64,000 bases of DNA from Zopfochytrium polystomum (Eukaryota; Chytridiomycota; Chytridiomycetes; Chytridiales; Chytridiaceae), in contig JAIVFJ010000206.1 of assembly GCA_025765615.1 (NCBI GenBank), positions 1 to 64,000 on the forward strand. The letters run 5' to 3'. The notes under the pieces were generated by a model. That model was not told where the DNA came from and ran no database searches. It saw only the letters and a list, made by a program, of their open reading frames with translations. Shown piece after piece: positions 31,601 through 40,500 of the stretch. How positions within the stretch are numbered: the stretch's first letter is position 1; each line of letters begins with the position of its first letter. A program made the translations under genes and the position numbers.

Positions 31601-32366
31601 CTGTGGAACTTGAATCTTGAATGTGGACTGTGAACTGTGGTACTTGAATCTTTGACTGTGGGTTCTGTGAACAAGAGTCATGGCCATGACTGTGAGCTCT
31701 ATGAGCTCTACTTGAATCTTGACTGTGAACTGTGAACTGTGGAACTTGAGTCTTGGCTGGCTGTGAATCTTGAATCAAGGGCTTGAGAGCATGAGACTTG
31801 GGGGCTTGACTTGAGTTTTGGGTGACTGTTCCAATTGGTGGAGGTTGGACTTGACCAGTGACCCAATCAATGGCAGGGTTCTGGGTTTGCAGCCATGGTA
31901 ATCCCAGGATGACAGAGAATGTGGGTGAGCCAAGATCCAATACTTCCAGATTGACCATGGATGGTGGAAAGTCTTGGATGTGGAGGTTTAGCTTGGTTTC
32001 ATGGCTGATTTCCTTGAACAGAGCATGATTGGCAAAGTGGACCTTGAGGGGTGTGGATTTCTTGATCGTAGGAATGGCACAAGACTTGGCAAGGGTGGCA
32101 TCAATGATGTTGCAGGATGATCCAGAGTCTATAAGGGCCTTGGTTGTGATGGTTGACTTGGGTGAGAGTTGAATCTTGACATCCATGGTGAGTTGGTGGG
32201 GCTTGGAATCTGAGGTGTTTGTGGTGCTGGTGGTGGTGATGAAACAGGGGCAGCTTGGAGGAGGGTCCAGGGAATTGCCCCTCAGTGAGCCTGGACCTGG
32301 GAGTTTGGGTGCTTCTTCCTTGGGCAGTCCTTGACAGCATGCTCCTTGGAGCCACAGTAGAAACAC
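28647..32366 (-). CDS. pol: Gypsy Pol polyprotein (protease, RT, RNase H, integrase, chromodomain)
   Basis: 1,239 codons. In order: aspartic protease ALIDSGSSCN (Asp80); reverse transcriptase with the YLDD active site at about 490-493 within VIVYLDDILVFS; RNase H (LETDASDYALGAV); integrase with an H2C2 zinc finger (HPGEHKTYEL to CETCQ) and catalytic core (SMDFIVKLP, ISDRGPQF, QTDGQTERTNQ); and a chromodomain near the end (LKFLVKWKGYSDADNTWEPE). The frame is -1 relative to Gag and overlaps it. The first Met at 32,366 is probably not the true start, since Pol is expected as a Gag-Pol fusion by frameshifting at 32,303-32,309. No stop or frameshift was seen, so it may be active. The chromodomain would direct integration to marked chromatin. 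Confidence 0.95.
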   Translation of the reverse strand: MFLLWLQGACCQGLPKEEAPKLPGPGSLRGNSLDPPPSCPCFITTTSTTNTSDSKPHQLTMDVKIQLSPKSTITTKALIDSGSSCNIIDATLAKSCAIPTIKKSTPLKVHFANHALFKEISHETKLNLHIQDFPPSMVNLEVLDLGSPTFSVILGLPWLQTQNPAIDWVTGQVQPPPIGTVTQNSSQAPKSHALKPLIQDSQPAKTQVPQFTVHSQDSSRAHRAHSHGHDSCSQNPQSKIQVPQFTVHIQDSSSTAHSLCQEQNSQSKIQESQFPVKNSSPTAEEHNNLDPSDLLLASKLPKEYLPYADVFSKTKADLLPAQRPYDCEIPLKDETCSPPFKPLYHLSPPEAKALQEYIEEMLNKGFIQPSKSPAGAPIFFVKKKDGGLRPCVDYRDLNEMTVKNRYPLPLISELLDKLSHARIFSKIDLRGAYNLVRIKPQDQWKTAFRCKYGHFEYLVMPFGLTNAPAIFQGMMNDIFRDILDLFVIVYLDDILVFSSDTASHMGHVKTVLERLRQHHLYAKLEKCEFHKTSIEFLGFIVSDKGISMAPDKIQTILEWKAPNSIKDVQSFLGFCNFYRTFIANYSAIAKPLTDLTKKTTKFEWTPAAEQAWLALKTATTSAPLLKHVDPLLPFTLETDASDYALGAVLSQPSSQDPSAPLHPVAYYSRKLNSAECNYTVHDKELLAIVEAFKFWRHYLAGSKGISVYSDHKNLTFFRARRLLKQRHARWAELLSEYDFKLCYSPGHLNTVADALSRRTDLAPEGGDGFTPPSKTHLSLLPDSVWANAISKDPKPHKIQISQEEEKLEILKTRHDAATAGHPGEHKTYELVSRDFYWPGMRKYIKNYVSSCETCQRNKSSRHKPYGLLEPLPIAISPWSSISMDFIVKLPPSHGFDSILVVICRRTKLAHFIPCTENIDAQGTADLFLQHIFRLHGLPQSIISDRGPQFRSQFWKALTAALGIKSQLSTAYHPQTDGQTERTNQTLEQYLRCYVSYQQDDWPTLLPLAEFALNNSLHSSTQLSPFFATYGFNPRGDLLGQETLSNVQAPAAASHLHKLKIISTFLDSTLKQAQEDASRFANTHRMDHDLAVGQQVWLLRKNLQTKRPSPKLDNLKLGPFKILEQINPVTFKLDLPASMKIHPVFHVSLLEKFVANSIPGRVVPPPPPVEVEGEEEFEVEQILDAKWFGRTLKFLVKWKGYSDADNTWEPESNLTHCQDLLLEFKTRYPTKLQKRPKRGR

Positions 32367-33205
32367 AGTCCCTGCTGGGCCCTCCTTGTTTTCTCCTCTT
32401 GGCTCAGAGGACCCTTAGGAAGTGTCTCAACTGCATCCACTTGCATGGGTTCAGGAACTGTAAGAGCTTGAGGGACTGGGGTAGGTCTTGATGTAGTTCC
32501 TACTTGTCTTTGCTTCAGCCTCTTGGAGTAGAGTCTGTTGTCAATCTTGATGGCAAGGAGAATGTACTCTTCCAAGGTCTCAGGGATGTGCAGAGACTGG
32601 GAGAGCATGTCTTGGATGGACTCATGGAGACCATCATGGTACAGCTCCATCAGAGCTGCATCATTGTATCCAGAGTCTCTGGCTAGTTGCTTGAATTGGT
32701 TGGTGTAGGCCACACAAGATTGCTTTCCTTGCTTGATATGCTTGAGCTTGGATCTTGCTGTCCAAGATGCGTAGGGGTCACCAAAGGTAGCTTCCAGCCC
32801 CTCCCAGAGCTCTTGCAGGGTGGTGGGTGTGCTTGGGAGAGATCTGTACCATGATTGAGCTTGACCAGACAGGAGGGTGCTTGTGAAAAGAACCTTGACT
32901 TGCTCACTGGGAAATCTTGAAGGTTGGAGAAGGATGACATTCTCCACAGTGGCCATGAAGTTCCTAAGGTCTTTGGCCAGCCCAGTGAACTTGTCAGGGC
33001 TGGGAACCTTGGGCTCTCTTGCTTGGTTGGCTTGAGGCAGGGGAAGAGCTTGATGTTCTTGTTGGTGAAGTTGTTGTTGAAGCTGGTGCTGCTGGTGAAG
33101 GACTTGTTCTTGAAGTTGGTGTGTCTGTCTTGAGAGGGCTTGTAATTGGTCCATCAAGGCTTGGAAGGCAGTTGCATCAGGGAAGGTGTTGTTTGGGTCA
33201 GACAT
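32282..33205 (-). CDS. gag: Gypsy Gag
   Basis: 307 residues. The N-terminus has a Gln-rich coiled segment (LQEQVLHQQHQLQQQLHQQE). A retrotransposon Gag capsid region follows (LTSTLLSGQAQSWYRSL, EGLEATFGDPYASWTA). A CCHC zinc knuckle CFYCGSKEHAVKDC lies near the C-terminus. It forms the particle shell and binds RNA. The start is the first ATG after the PBS (33,205). It ends 85 bp inside the Pol frame. Confidence 0.92.
   Translation of the reverse strand: MSDPNNTFPDATAFQALMDQLQALSRQTHQLQEQVLHQQHQLQQQLHQQEHQALPLPQANQAREPKVPSPDKFTGLAKDLRNFMATVENVILLQPSRFPSEQVKVLFTSTLLSGQAQSWYRSLPSTPTTLQELWEGLEATFGDPYASWTARSKLKHIKQGKQSCVAYTNQFKQLARDSGYNDAALMELYHDGLHESIQDMLSQSLHIPETLEEYILLAIKIDNRLYSKRLKQRQVGTTSRPTPVPQALTVPEPMQVDAVETLPKGPLSQEEKTRRAQQGLCFYCGSKEHAVKDCPRKKHPNSQVQAH
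32303..32309 (-). promoter_or_regulatory. Putative -1 ribosomal slippery site CCCAAAC
   Basis: In the Gag frame the codons are CAC CCA AAC, so the X XXY YYZ pattern is in the correct phase, seven codons before the Gag TGA. A -1 slip gives PKLPGPGSLRG, the Pol frame. Any downstream pseudoknot was not assessed. Confidence 0.6.
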
Positions 33206-33232
33206 GATGGCAGAGAGTAGTGGGAGAGGGTG

Positions 33233-33243
33233 AAGTGAATTAT
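33233..33243 (-). promoter_or_regulatory. Self-priming-type primer-binding site
   Basis: Sense ATAATTCACTT, two bases inside the 5' LTR end, is perfectly complementary over 11 nt to AAGTGAATTAT at 33,326-33,316. That segment lies about 28 nt downstream of the LTR TATA box, at or near the expected RNA 5' end. Confidence 0.65.
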
Positions 33244-33353
33244 GATGTCAGGAACAGGGCAGGACAGGACAAGGCAGACAAGGAACTGAGAGGAGTGATG
33301 ATTGTATTGGAAACAATAATTCACTTGAGGGATGGGACAGGTCCCCCATCCCC

Positions 33354-33361
33354 CTTTTATA
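33354..33361 (-). promoter_or_regulatory. TATA box of the gypsy LTR
   Basis: Sense TATAAAAG, upstream of the 11-nt segment complementary to the PBS and downstream of the heat-shock-element array. Confidence 0.75.
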
Positions 33362-33470
33362 CCTTTTGAGAGTCTTCCTTGTCAAGACTCCAAGAAAGTT
33401 CCAGAAAGAGCAATTAGTAATGCAATGATACCAATGATACCAATGACAACAAGACAAGTCAGGAAAGCAA

Positions 33471-33570
33471 AGAAGGTTCCAGAAGGTTCCACAAGGTTCC
33501 ATGAAGGAATGTTCTAGAAGGTTCCAGAAGGTTCCAGAAGGTTCCATGAAGGAATGTTCTAGAAGGTTCC
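33471..33570. promoter_or_regulatory. Heat-shock-element array in the 5' LTR U3
   Basis: Three blocks of alternating GAA and TTC spaced by 2 nt: 33,472-33,489 (four half-sites), 33,507-33,544 (eight) and 33,552-33,569 (four). Two blocks contain the optimal GAAnnTTCTAGAA core known for heat shock factor. It lies upstream of the TATA box. Confidence 0.7.
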
Positions 33571-33598
33571 AGAGGTTTCCAGAGGGTGATTCATAACA

Positions 33599-33603
33599 CC
33601 ACT
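33599..33603. repeat. Target-site duplication CCACT, right
   Basis: Matches the left flank at 28,289-28,293. Confidence 0.9.
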
Positions 33604-33638
33604 AACCACTTCATTCAGTGTCGCTCTTGTTCGTGCAG

Positions 33639-34448
33639 TCAGTCTGTACAGCCCCTGGGAGATATAGACGTCAGTTGGCATGAGAGGAGCAACGCCTGGA
33701 AACTCTGTTGATGCCTTGAAGGGTTGTTATGCACAGAGAGTGACAAATGAAATCGACACACTTCTTCAGGGTCCAGAAGACTGAAAGAGTCAGACTTGGA
33801 TGTCTCTTCTTGAAGCCTTGCCTTTCCTTTTGACTTCCAACCTGGTTTCTGTGAAGCTGCATACTCGGTATCCATCATCTGTGCATTTAGCGACACTCAC
33901 TTTTCCAGTTTCTTCGCCAACCACACCCTTTCACCCTGCACATTCTTGCTGCAGCACAGCCTTGCATTAGCTTGCCATGAGCACAGGTGCCAGTGACTTG
34001 CCTCAGAATATTCATCAACATCCATATCCTTGTCCACAGTCAGAGATTCATCGAGCTGGAGCTGAGACTGCAGGATCCTGTCATCGTCAGGTCCTCTTCC
34101 ATTTCCCTTCCCATATGGCTCGCAGATGCTAAACTCTCTCGCAAAACCAGTGACCGCTTTGACACTGGCTCTGTGAGTTTCACTGACTGCAAACGTTAGA
34201 TACATTTGGACAGCAGCTCTTCTTACCCTGCTTGCAGAAGTAGACTTGGACTTTTCCTTTGTCTTGCTGTTTGAAGAGGACGCCAATGGCTTTGGGTTTA
34301 CTTCTTCTGCTTGATTTGAAGACTGAGAGGTCTGAACAACATACCAATTTGTGAGACAAGAAAATGTCAGTACAGACATACCACCCGCCTGAGCAACTGA
34401 GCTTTTGTTTCCCCAGCTGTTCCATAGATGGAAAGCAGTTCCAGCCAA
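33639..34448 (-). pseudogene. Unassigned transposon-like ORF fragments
   Basis: Overlapping minus-strand frames include VNPKPLASSSNSKTKEKSK and DESLTVDKDMDVDEYSEASHWH. They share strand and position with the fragment at 27,598-28,288 beyond the gypsy element and could be its N-terminal half. No catalytic motif was recognised, and apparent frame changes suggest introns or decay. Confidence 0.3.
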
Positions 34449-35559
34449 CCGAGTTTAGAAATCAATGAATAGAACCCTAACCCTGGCAGTTCCTCTTAAA
34501 TCATTCCACTATTGTGTTACTAAAAAGAAAAAAAGATGTGCAAACAACTCACAGAAGCAGAAGTACCCTCTTCTGCTTTTGGAACTTGAACTGAATGTTA
34601 CGCCTTTCGCTTGCACAAGAAATTGTTGTTTGCAAATTAGGTTCACAAAAGTTTACAAATGGAAATTTATCAACCCACATGAAAGTTGTCAGAGTTTTGA
34701 CCACTTTCGTATCTTTGGATGATTCTTTGCCAGCTGATTGGCTGGATGGTTTGGCAGAAACATATGACTGAGGGCGATGAAAGTGGGTTGAAAAGAAAAA
34801 GTCGTCGCAAACCTCTGAATCATTTCCATTTATACTGTTTTCAGAAGAATGAGGATCTTTGGAGTCAACAGCTGTGGCTTTTGACTTGCACTGGTCAGAA
34901 GATTCATTGTTGCAGATTCATACCTTGTGAGCACAAGGAGATTTTCAGAAATTGCACTTGTCAAAGCGAAAACCTCAGACTTGGACTGTGGATGCTTGCC
35001 TTTTGTGCTTGCGCTCCACAAGGAACGTGTGAAAGGAGAGTTTTCTTGGGGGGACATGTTGAGGAATGGTTTCTTTTCTTTGAAATAAAGCGACTGTCAG
35101 AAAATATAAGTGGACCTTTTTGCGTGTGTAAGGGTGTGTGTGTATTTGAGTGGGCTTAATGGAAGGAAACAGACAGAGGACGCTGAGAGAGTCAGAGAGC
35201 AAGTGAGAGAGTGCGTGTGCACGCACGCAGGCGGTTCGTCATTTTGATCAGTTTTCTGCGATTGCTCAAGTGATATTTTTTTGCAATTGCGCTCCAGCGA
35301 CTTTTTTTTGCAATCATTCTACCGATTGCTCTTGAAATCGCTTTCACGATCGCTTTTGCAGGCGCCATATTGATCACAGAAGAACCAACCTCGCTGTCTG
35401 TCTGTATTTTAAGGGGGCTTTTTTAATTATTTTTTTTTTGTTCTTGCTTAATTTTTGGGATGGTTGTTAAGGACTTTCTGCATCCTTAAGGACCACCCCA
35501 AATAAACCCCCAAAGAAAAATTTGAGAAATAGCACAGCTGACATGTCAAGCAGCGCAGA
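34449..35559. other. Gap: no gene seen
   Basis: AT-rich. CTTAAGGACCACCCC-like words near 35,490 resemble MITE ends at 23,883 and 44,590. GCGATCG-type words begin at about 35,260. Confidence 0.4.
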
Positions 35560-36060
35560 CGGTGCGATCGCGATCGCACATAGCAGCAGTCAGCCTCCAG
35601 AGAGCACAATGGACACTACCATGCTGCAGAGCACCCCACCACTGCTGATGCTATCAACAGTGCGTCGCCAACCGCTGGCACAGTGATCCCAGTTGCCACT
35701 GCTGCAATCGCAATCGCACCATCATAACTGCCGCCATCTGCGATCTCCCCTGCGACCACGATTGCACCATCAGAAGAGGAGATCTCCCCTGCGATTGCGA
35801 TTGTACCGTCATCACTGCTGCCACCTGCGATCTCCCCTGTGATCTCCCCTCGCGATCGCACCATCATGACTGCCACCACCTGCGATCACAATTGCACCAT
35901 CATCACTTCCCAACCACCACCATTAAATAGCAGTGCTCAGCCCCCAGAGAGCACAATGGACACTAGCAGGCTGCAGATCTCACCACCACCGCTGATGCCA
36001 TTCAACATTGCGTTGCTGGTTGCCAGGACAGCAAGCCTGATCGCCACTGCTGCGTTCGCA
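35560..36060. repeat. GATC-rich minisatellite with a segmental duplication
   Basis: Two copies of a block containing CCAGAGAGCACAATGGACAC followed by CTGCAGA and CCACC-CTGATG lie at about 35,590-35,660 and 35,937-36,010. Between them, units of CTGCGATCTCCCCTGCGA and GCACCATCATCACT alternate. Frames inside simply translate the repeat. Confidence 0.65.
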
Positions 36061-36100
36061 CCATTTCCTCAATGCGAAGGGGAAACAGAAGGGCACTCCC

Positions 36101-36408
36101 TGTCAGGAACAGGGCAGGACAGGACAAGGAGGACAAGGAACTGAGAGAAGTGATGATTGTATTGGAAACAATAATTCACTTGAGGGATGGGACAGGTCCC
36201 CCATCCCCCTTTTATACCTTTTGAGAGTCTTCCTTGTCAAGACCAAAAGAAAGTTCCAGAAAGAGCAATAAGTAATACAATGATACCAATGATACAAATG
36301 ACAACAAGACAAGTCAGGAAAGCAACGAAGGTTCCAGAAGGTTCCAGAAGGTTCCATGAAGGAATGTTCTAGAGATTTCCAGAGGTTTCCAGAGGGTGAT
36401 TCATAACA
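36101..36408 (-). mobile_element. Solo LTR of the same gypsy family
   Basis: 308 bp with the same TG/CA ends and target duplication CTCCC (36,096-36,100 and 36,409-36,413). It differs from the complete element by point changes and by a shorter heat-shock-element array (six half-sites at 36,327-36,354, then two). It was formed by LTR-LTR recombination of an older copy. Confidence 0.92.
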
Positions 36409-36704
36409 CTCCCGAGGGCGCAACACAACCGCAGAATAAAGAGAGAGAAGAGGGAAACAGGGGTTTTTATCTCAGGAACCTAATCTCAAATACAACAGGA
36501 GCGGTTAATAGCGACGGGACGGACAGGGCGCGACCTAGCGCCCCTTGTCACAGACAGTGGAAAAAGAGAAATGGCCCAAAAACAGAGAGAGAGAAAATTG
36601 ACAAGTCAACCCCCCTGACTTGGAGCATCCACCACAAATGCTCTAAGTCCCCCCCAACCCTATGTGTGTATGCACAAGTGCCAAAAATAAATAATAAATT
36701 AGGC

Positions 36705-37010
36705 GGGCTTGGGGTACGGCCTATCGGGCACCCCATCCCTAGGCAGTCAGGCAGTCTCTGTTAGTCACTGAAAAAGAAAATATGTTAAAAAAACCTTGGC
36801 GCAACGGAAACTGTTAAGACAAAAGTAGTAAAAGCAGGCCCAATAATAAAGACAGGTTAGCTGCAAATGCACTTTGATAACGCCTTGGAAACTAAAGAAC
36901 CGGGAATAATAATAGGGGTCCCGATCCTTGCAGTTTTATGACAGGTACGCTTGTTTTTGCGAATAAAATCCCAAGACTTTATCACTGAGACCTCGGCGTA
37001 GTCTCACATT
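36705..37010 (+). repeat. Dispersed repeat R1, most complete copy
   Basis: About 305 bp from GGCTTGGGGTACGGCCTATC to GTAGTCTCACA. It defines the family. No box A/B or ORF is convincing. The 3' half contains AATAAA twice. Confidence 0.75.
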
Positions 37011-39340
37011 TGTGCAAGTTCACTTTTTTTGTTTTGGAACTAATGTTTGCTTTTCCCAATCAGCATGTCCCTCCTTGAAGTTGTTGTAAAACTCAATGAA
37101 TTCTTTCAGTCTGAGGGACTTGATCGGTCTGTGTGGGAGTACTGCTTCAACTTGCTACCGTTTGGGGAAGCCAAAAATGTTGATTCATCCAATAATCGAT
37201 ATTTCATTGCAGTGTGGCTTGCTGTTGAGGAGGTGCTCCAATTTATGGGGGGGTCAAACCATAAAGCTTGGAGGAAACAGTCAGCTCTCTCAGCTCACTG
37301 CTGCGGAGGAACCTACATACCACGCTGGAACATTCCTCAAGTTTATCTCAAGATCTGTTTTTCTTTTGTACTTGGGCACTCCTCTATGGTTTGTTGTTGA
37401 CTAGTTTCAACACAGTATGTTGAACTTGTCGACCTTCAATCCCATCGCAAAAGTACTGCTCCTGAAATGAAGCAATTCACACACTACGGACAGCTTCTCT
37501 CAGCCAACAGGAGGACTTCGACGAGAATTCAGAAGACATGGAGACTGTGATGGTTGCAGTAGTTCATTTGCAGTCAGAACTTGTGACTAAACTTCACTTG
37601 CCAGTGATTTTGGAATGTGGAGAAACAGTTGTTATTGACATGAGGCTTGTGAAACGTGTGATTGGAAGAGTCAAAACTGGTGGTGGCAGGTCTTGGGTAG
37701 TGGTGGAAAAGCGAAGAAACGTCGTTGTTCATAGTGAATGAAGCATCTTTCCATCAGAGCAAAATAAAGTTGATTGTCTCCTTCTCCAATATCCACCCTC
37801 TGACCACCTTGAGGTGGTTTGCCAACTCGCATTCTTGGAAAATGGAAGCTCCCACCACCATTTTTCCTTACCTCTTGTTTCAATCCCCAACACCTTGGCA
37901 AAAACTGGCCTCCCCAACTCCCATTCTTGAAAAACAGGAGCTCCCACCACCATTTTTCTTGCCTTTGGTTTCAATCCCCACTCCTTGCTAAAAATGGTAG
38001 CTACAGATCGGTTTCTGATGCAAAATGGAAGCTATGTAACCAGCCATGGCCACAGTGTGAAGCTCAAGAATTTCCAATTTCAATCCAGTCTTCATCATAC
38101 ATGATGTCGTTCACTCCCTTGTCCGACTGAATATATTTTCCTTTGTCCGATAAAATATTTCCCTTCCACAAAAATAGCAAGAGCTTGGAGGTGTTGTGAA
38201 TGACAAGGTGCATAAATCAATAGTGTTTCCAAACTCCTTCATGATTGACTCTAAGCTCCATCAGAATGCCAGTGCCCTGGATCCTGTGCGTTTTCTCCTG
38301 CTGATCCTGCTTTGTTCCTAAGGCAGCACCAAACAATCTGTGCCAGCTCCTTCCCAAGGCAGAAGCCAAGGGGGAAGGCAAGAGAGTGGGGAGGAAAGTG
38401 GCCAGGTCCCAACCTGTTGGAGCCACCACCTTGGAGCACAAGCTCCCTCTCTGCCAAAGACAAGCCCTAAGTTGGAGGGGGTTGGACACAAAGGGCAAAC
38501 ACAAGGAACAATTAGTGTGCAGAGATGCCTGTTGGACCAAACCAGAACTGTTTTCCACTTAACAGAACCAGACACATATTGTCTCACTCCCAAGAGAGGT
38601 TCCAACTCAATCCAAGGAGGGGGCACACAGGGTGGGAGACAGTGGGACTCTTCTTGCTTCATCCTACTAGGACACAGACATCTGCCTCACCAGGCCAGAG
38701 GAATCCCCTATCTTAGAAGCAAGGAAGGTTAAAACCCACTCCCACACACAAGTGTGGCACCATGACATCACAGGCATTAATCTGAGAGAAAGAGGGTCTG
38801 AACCCAGTGAAGACCAGGCCCACCAGAGGCCACAGGAGCCAACACACAGGGAGATGGGGGCATACCTGAGAGACCATTTCTGCAGCAGTACCTGACCAGC
38901 CAGCTCATTCATATCACCTTGAGAGACCTGGATTTGACAAGATGTATTGACAGGAACCTAGAGGCACCACCCCAGATTTACCCTCTATCCTTCCATCACC
39001 AAGTGGCTCCTACCCAGTCCAACCTAAGCAGCATGCAGAATGGTGAGGTGCACTGGGGCTTGAACCCAGTACACTGCCATGATGGCCAAGAGGACTTCAG
39101 CCTTCTGTCACACACCAGGGGACTGCAACCCAACAAAGGAAAATACTAATTGAAAAAATAAGTAAAAAGCATCAACAGAAAGAGAAAGAAAAGCCCTGTC
39201 TTCTCATACCACTCATATGATGCATTACATCATGGTAGCTGGGCATCTGGACTTTGCACTTCTCCCACAGAAGTGGTTCAGTCCTTAGTCATTCCAAAAG
39301 TGAGGGGTTATTAGCTGGACATGGTGGACTTTGCAGCCCA
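37011..39340. other. Gap: degenerate sequence, short tandem duplication
   Basis: Frames at 37,047-37,400 and 37,538-37,741 are protein-like but match nothing known to me. A unit containing GAGCTCCCACCACCATTTTT and TTTCAATCCCCA is duplicated at about 37,848-37,905 and 37,930-37,990. At about 39,050-39,080 a minus-strand box-B-like GGGTTCAAGCCCC suggests a worn SINE. Nothing else is recognised. Confidence 0.4.
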
Positions 39341-39344
39341 ACAG

Positions 39345-39425
39345 TCGGCATGTCTCAAACTTGGCACCTTCCCAATTGTAGGGAGCGCTCTAACCACTGA
39401 GCAAGAAAGCCCCATGCCAGCAGTT
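39345..39425 (-). mobile_element. tRNA-derived SINE head
   Basis: Minus-strand GGGGCTTTCTTGCTCAGTGG then TTAGAGCGCTCCC and CCAAGTTTGAGAC: box A is excellent, box B degenerate. The anticodon arm forms, but the acceptor stem does not close. This looks like a SINE, not a tRNA gene. Confidence 0.5.
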
Positions 39426-39465
39426 GAGCAAACACTGACTCAGTCGGTCTGCAGCCATTGTACAG

Positions 39466-39500
39466 AATAATAATAATAATAATGGCACAAATAATAATAG
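39466..39500. repeat. (AAT)n microsatellite
   Basis: AAT trinucleotide repeats interrupted by GGCACA; a second AAT patch lies at 39,560-39,580. Confidence 0.85.
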
Positions 39501-39958
39501 TGACAGGTGACGCAGGCGCGACAACAAGTGTCAGTCGGTGGCTTATGTGGACAACCAGTAATAATAAAATAATAATATATACAGCAGAGTCCAAGCAAAA
39601 TGCGTGTATAACGCGCTTCGAGACAGGTGGATAATCCTCACAATTATCAGTGAAAAAGTGGGTATACACTCTTTTATTTGAGGTCACAGGCTTGACAGCC
39701 TGTCGTCCTCACACACCAGCCTCCAGCTCCTTCAGCTCCTGAATGAGAGGATACAGGAACAAGTTACAGACACCAGCAGTGGGCATCCTTCTTTTCTCCC
39801 TCTTTTGTTCTTGCAGCGGTGGGCGCTCAGCAAGCCAGCAAATTGCGATGACGACAGCCTTTGGCTGTCCCTCCGTCAAAAGCGGCGGCCATGTGTTTGC
39901 GACAATGTTGGCCTATGGCAGCCGATGGGCCGTCGTTGCCGCAACACGACGGGGGCAG

Positions 39959-40146
<188 letters not shown>

Positions 40147-40224
40147 TCTCATATCTCCAGACTATAGCCGACCCTCGAGGTCCGAGCCGAGCCTTCTTAA
40201 CATAATTTTTGTAACGCCCCATCA

Positions 40225-40460
40225 ACTCCGACCGCGCTGCAGCCCAAGGCTGCTGACTGGTGCTCCGCCCGCAGTTGCTTCGTCACAAGAGCCAGTACCT
40301 TACCTCACGGCACTCCTATGCGTTGGGGGCTGCGCGTCCAGGCTAGGGCGCGACTGCTACTGCGGACGGTGGCGTCGGTGTCAACGTGGCGGAGTTGCTC
40401 CATCCCTTGCCCTGACCAGCCCGAACTGATGTGCGGCAGTGGGACGCTGACGCTTTACAG
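40225..40460 (+). pseudogene. Decayed WSC-domain fragment
   Basis: Contains CGACTGCTACTGCGG (DCYCG, a WSC hallmark) in one frame. In another frame, CSIPCPDQPELMCGSGTLTLYR is the canonical C-terminal WSC block (C-x3-C, then MCG-x-G-T-L-x-L-Y). The halves are out of frame, so the domain is dead. It is followed by a (TG)n-containing flank duplicated downstream of the intact WSC gene, suggesting an old gene duplication. Confidence 0.55.
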
Positions 40461-40499
40461 GAGGGCGGAGTGATTTTTTCGCGAGGGCGTTAGTGTGCA

Positions 40500-40500
<1 letters not shown>

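Larger units (their letters stand above)
28294..33598 (-). mobile_element. Complete Ty3/gypsy chromovirus-type LTR retrotransposon
   Basis: A 5,305-bp element on the minus strand bounded by two 353-bp LTRs (TGTTATGAATC to TTCCTGACA in sense) and 5-bp duplications CCACT. Gag and Pol are both open with no internal stops, and Pol ends in a chromodomain, placing it among chromoviruses. A self-priming-type PBS, a gag/pol overlap in the -1 frame, a purine tract overlapping the pol stop and TATA in U3 complete the structure. The two LTRs look identical over the lines compared, so the insertion is recent and possibly still mobile. It landed in an older transposon-like ORF (27,598-28,288). Confidence 0.95.
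33246..33598 (-). repeat. 5' LTR of the gypsy element
   Basis: 353 bp, the same as 28,294-28,646 by eye. U3 carries the heat-shock-element array; the TATA box is at 33,361-33,354 in sense. Confidence 0.95.

Noticed and set aside
35190..35360. CRISPR-like or regularly spaced repeat
   Set aside because: GCGATT/AATCGC words are irregularly spaced and of varying sequence; no repeat-spacer structure.
39345..39425. Functional tRNA gene
   Set aside because: Box A is good, but the acceptor stem does not pair and box B is degenerate.
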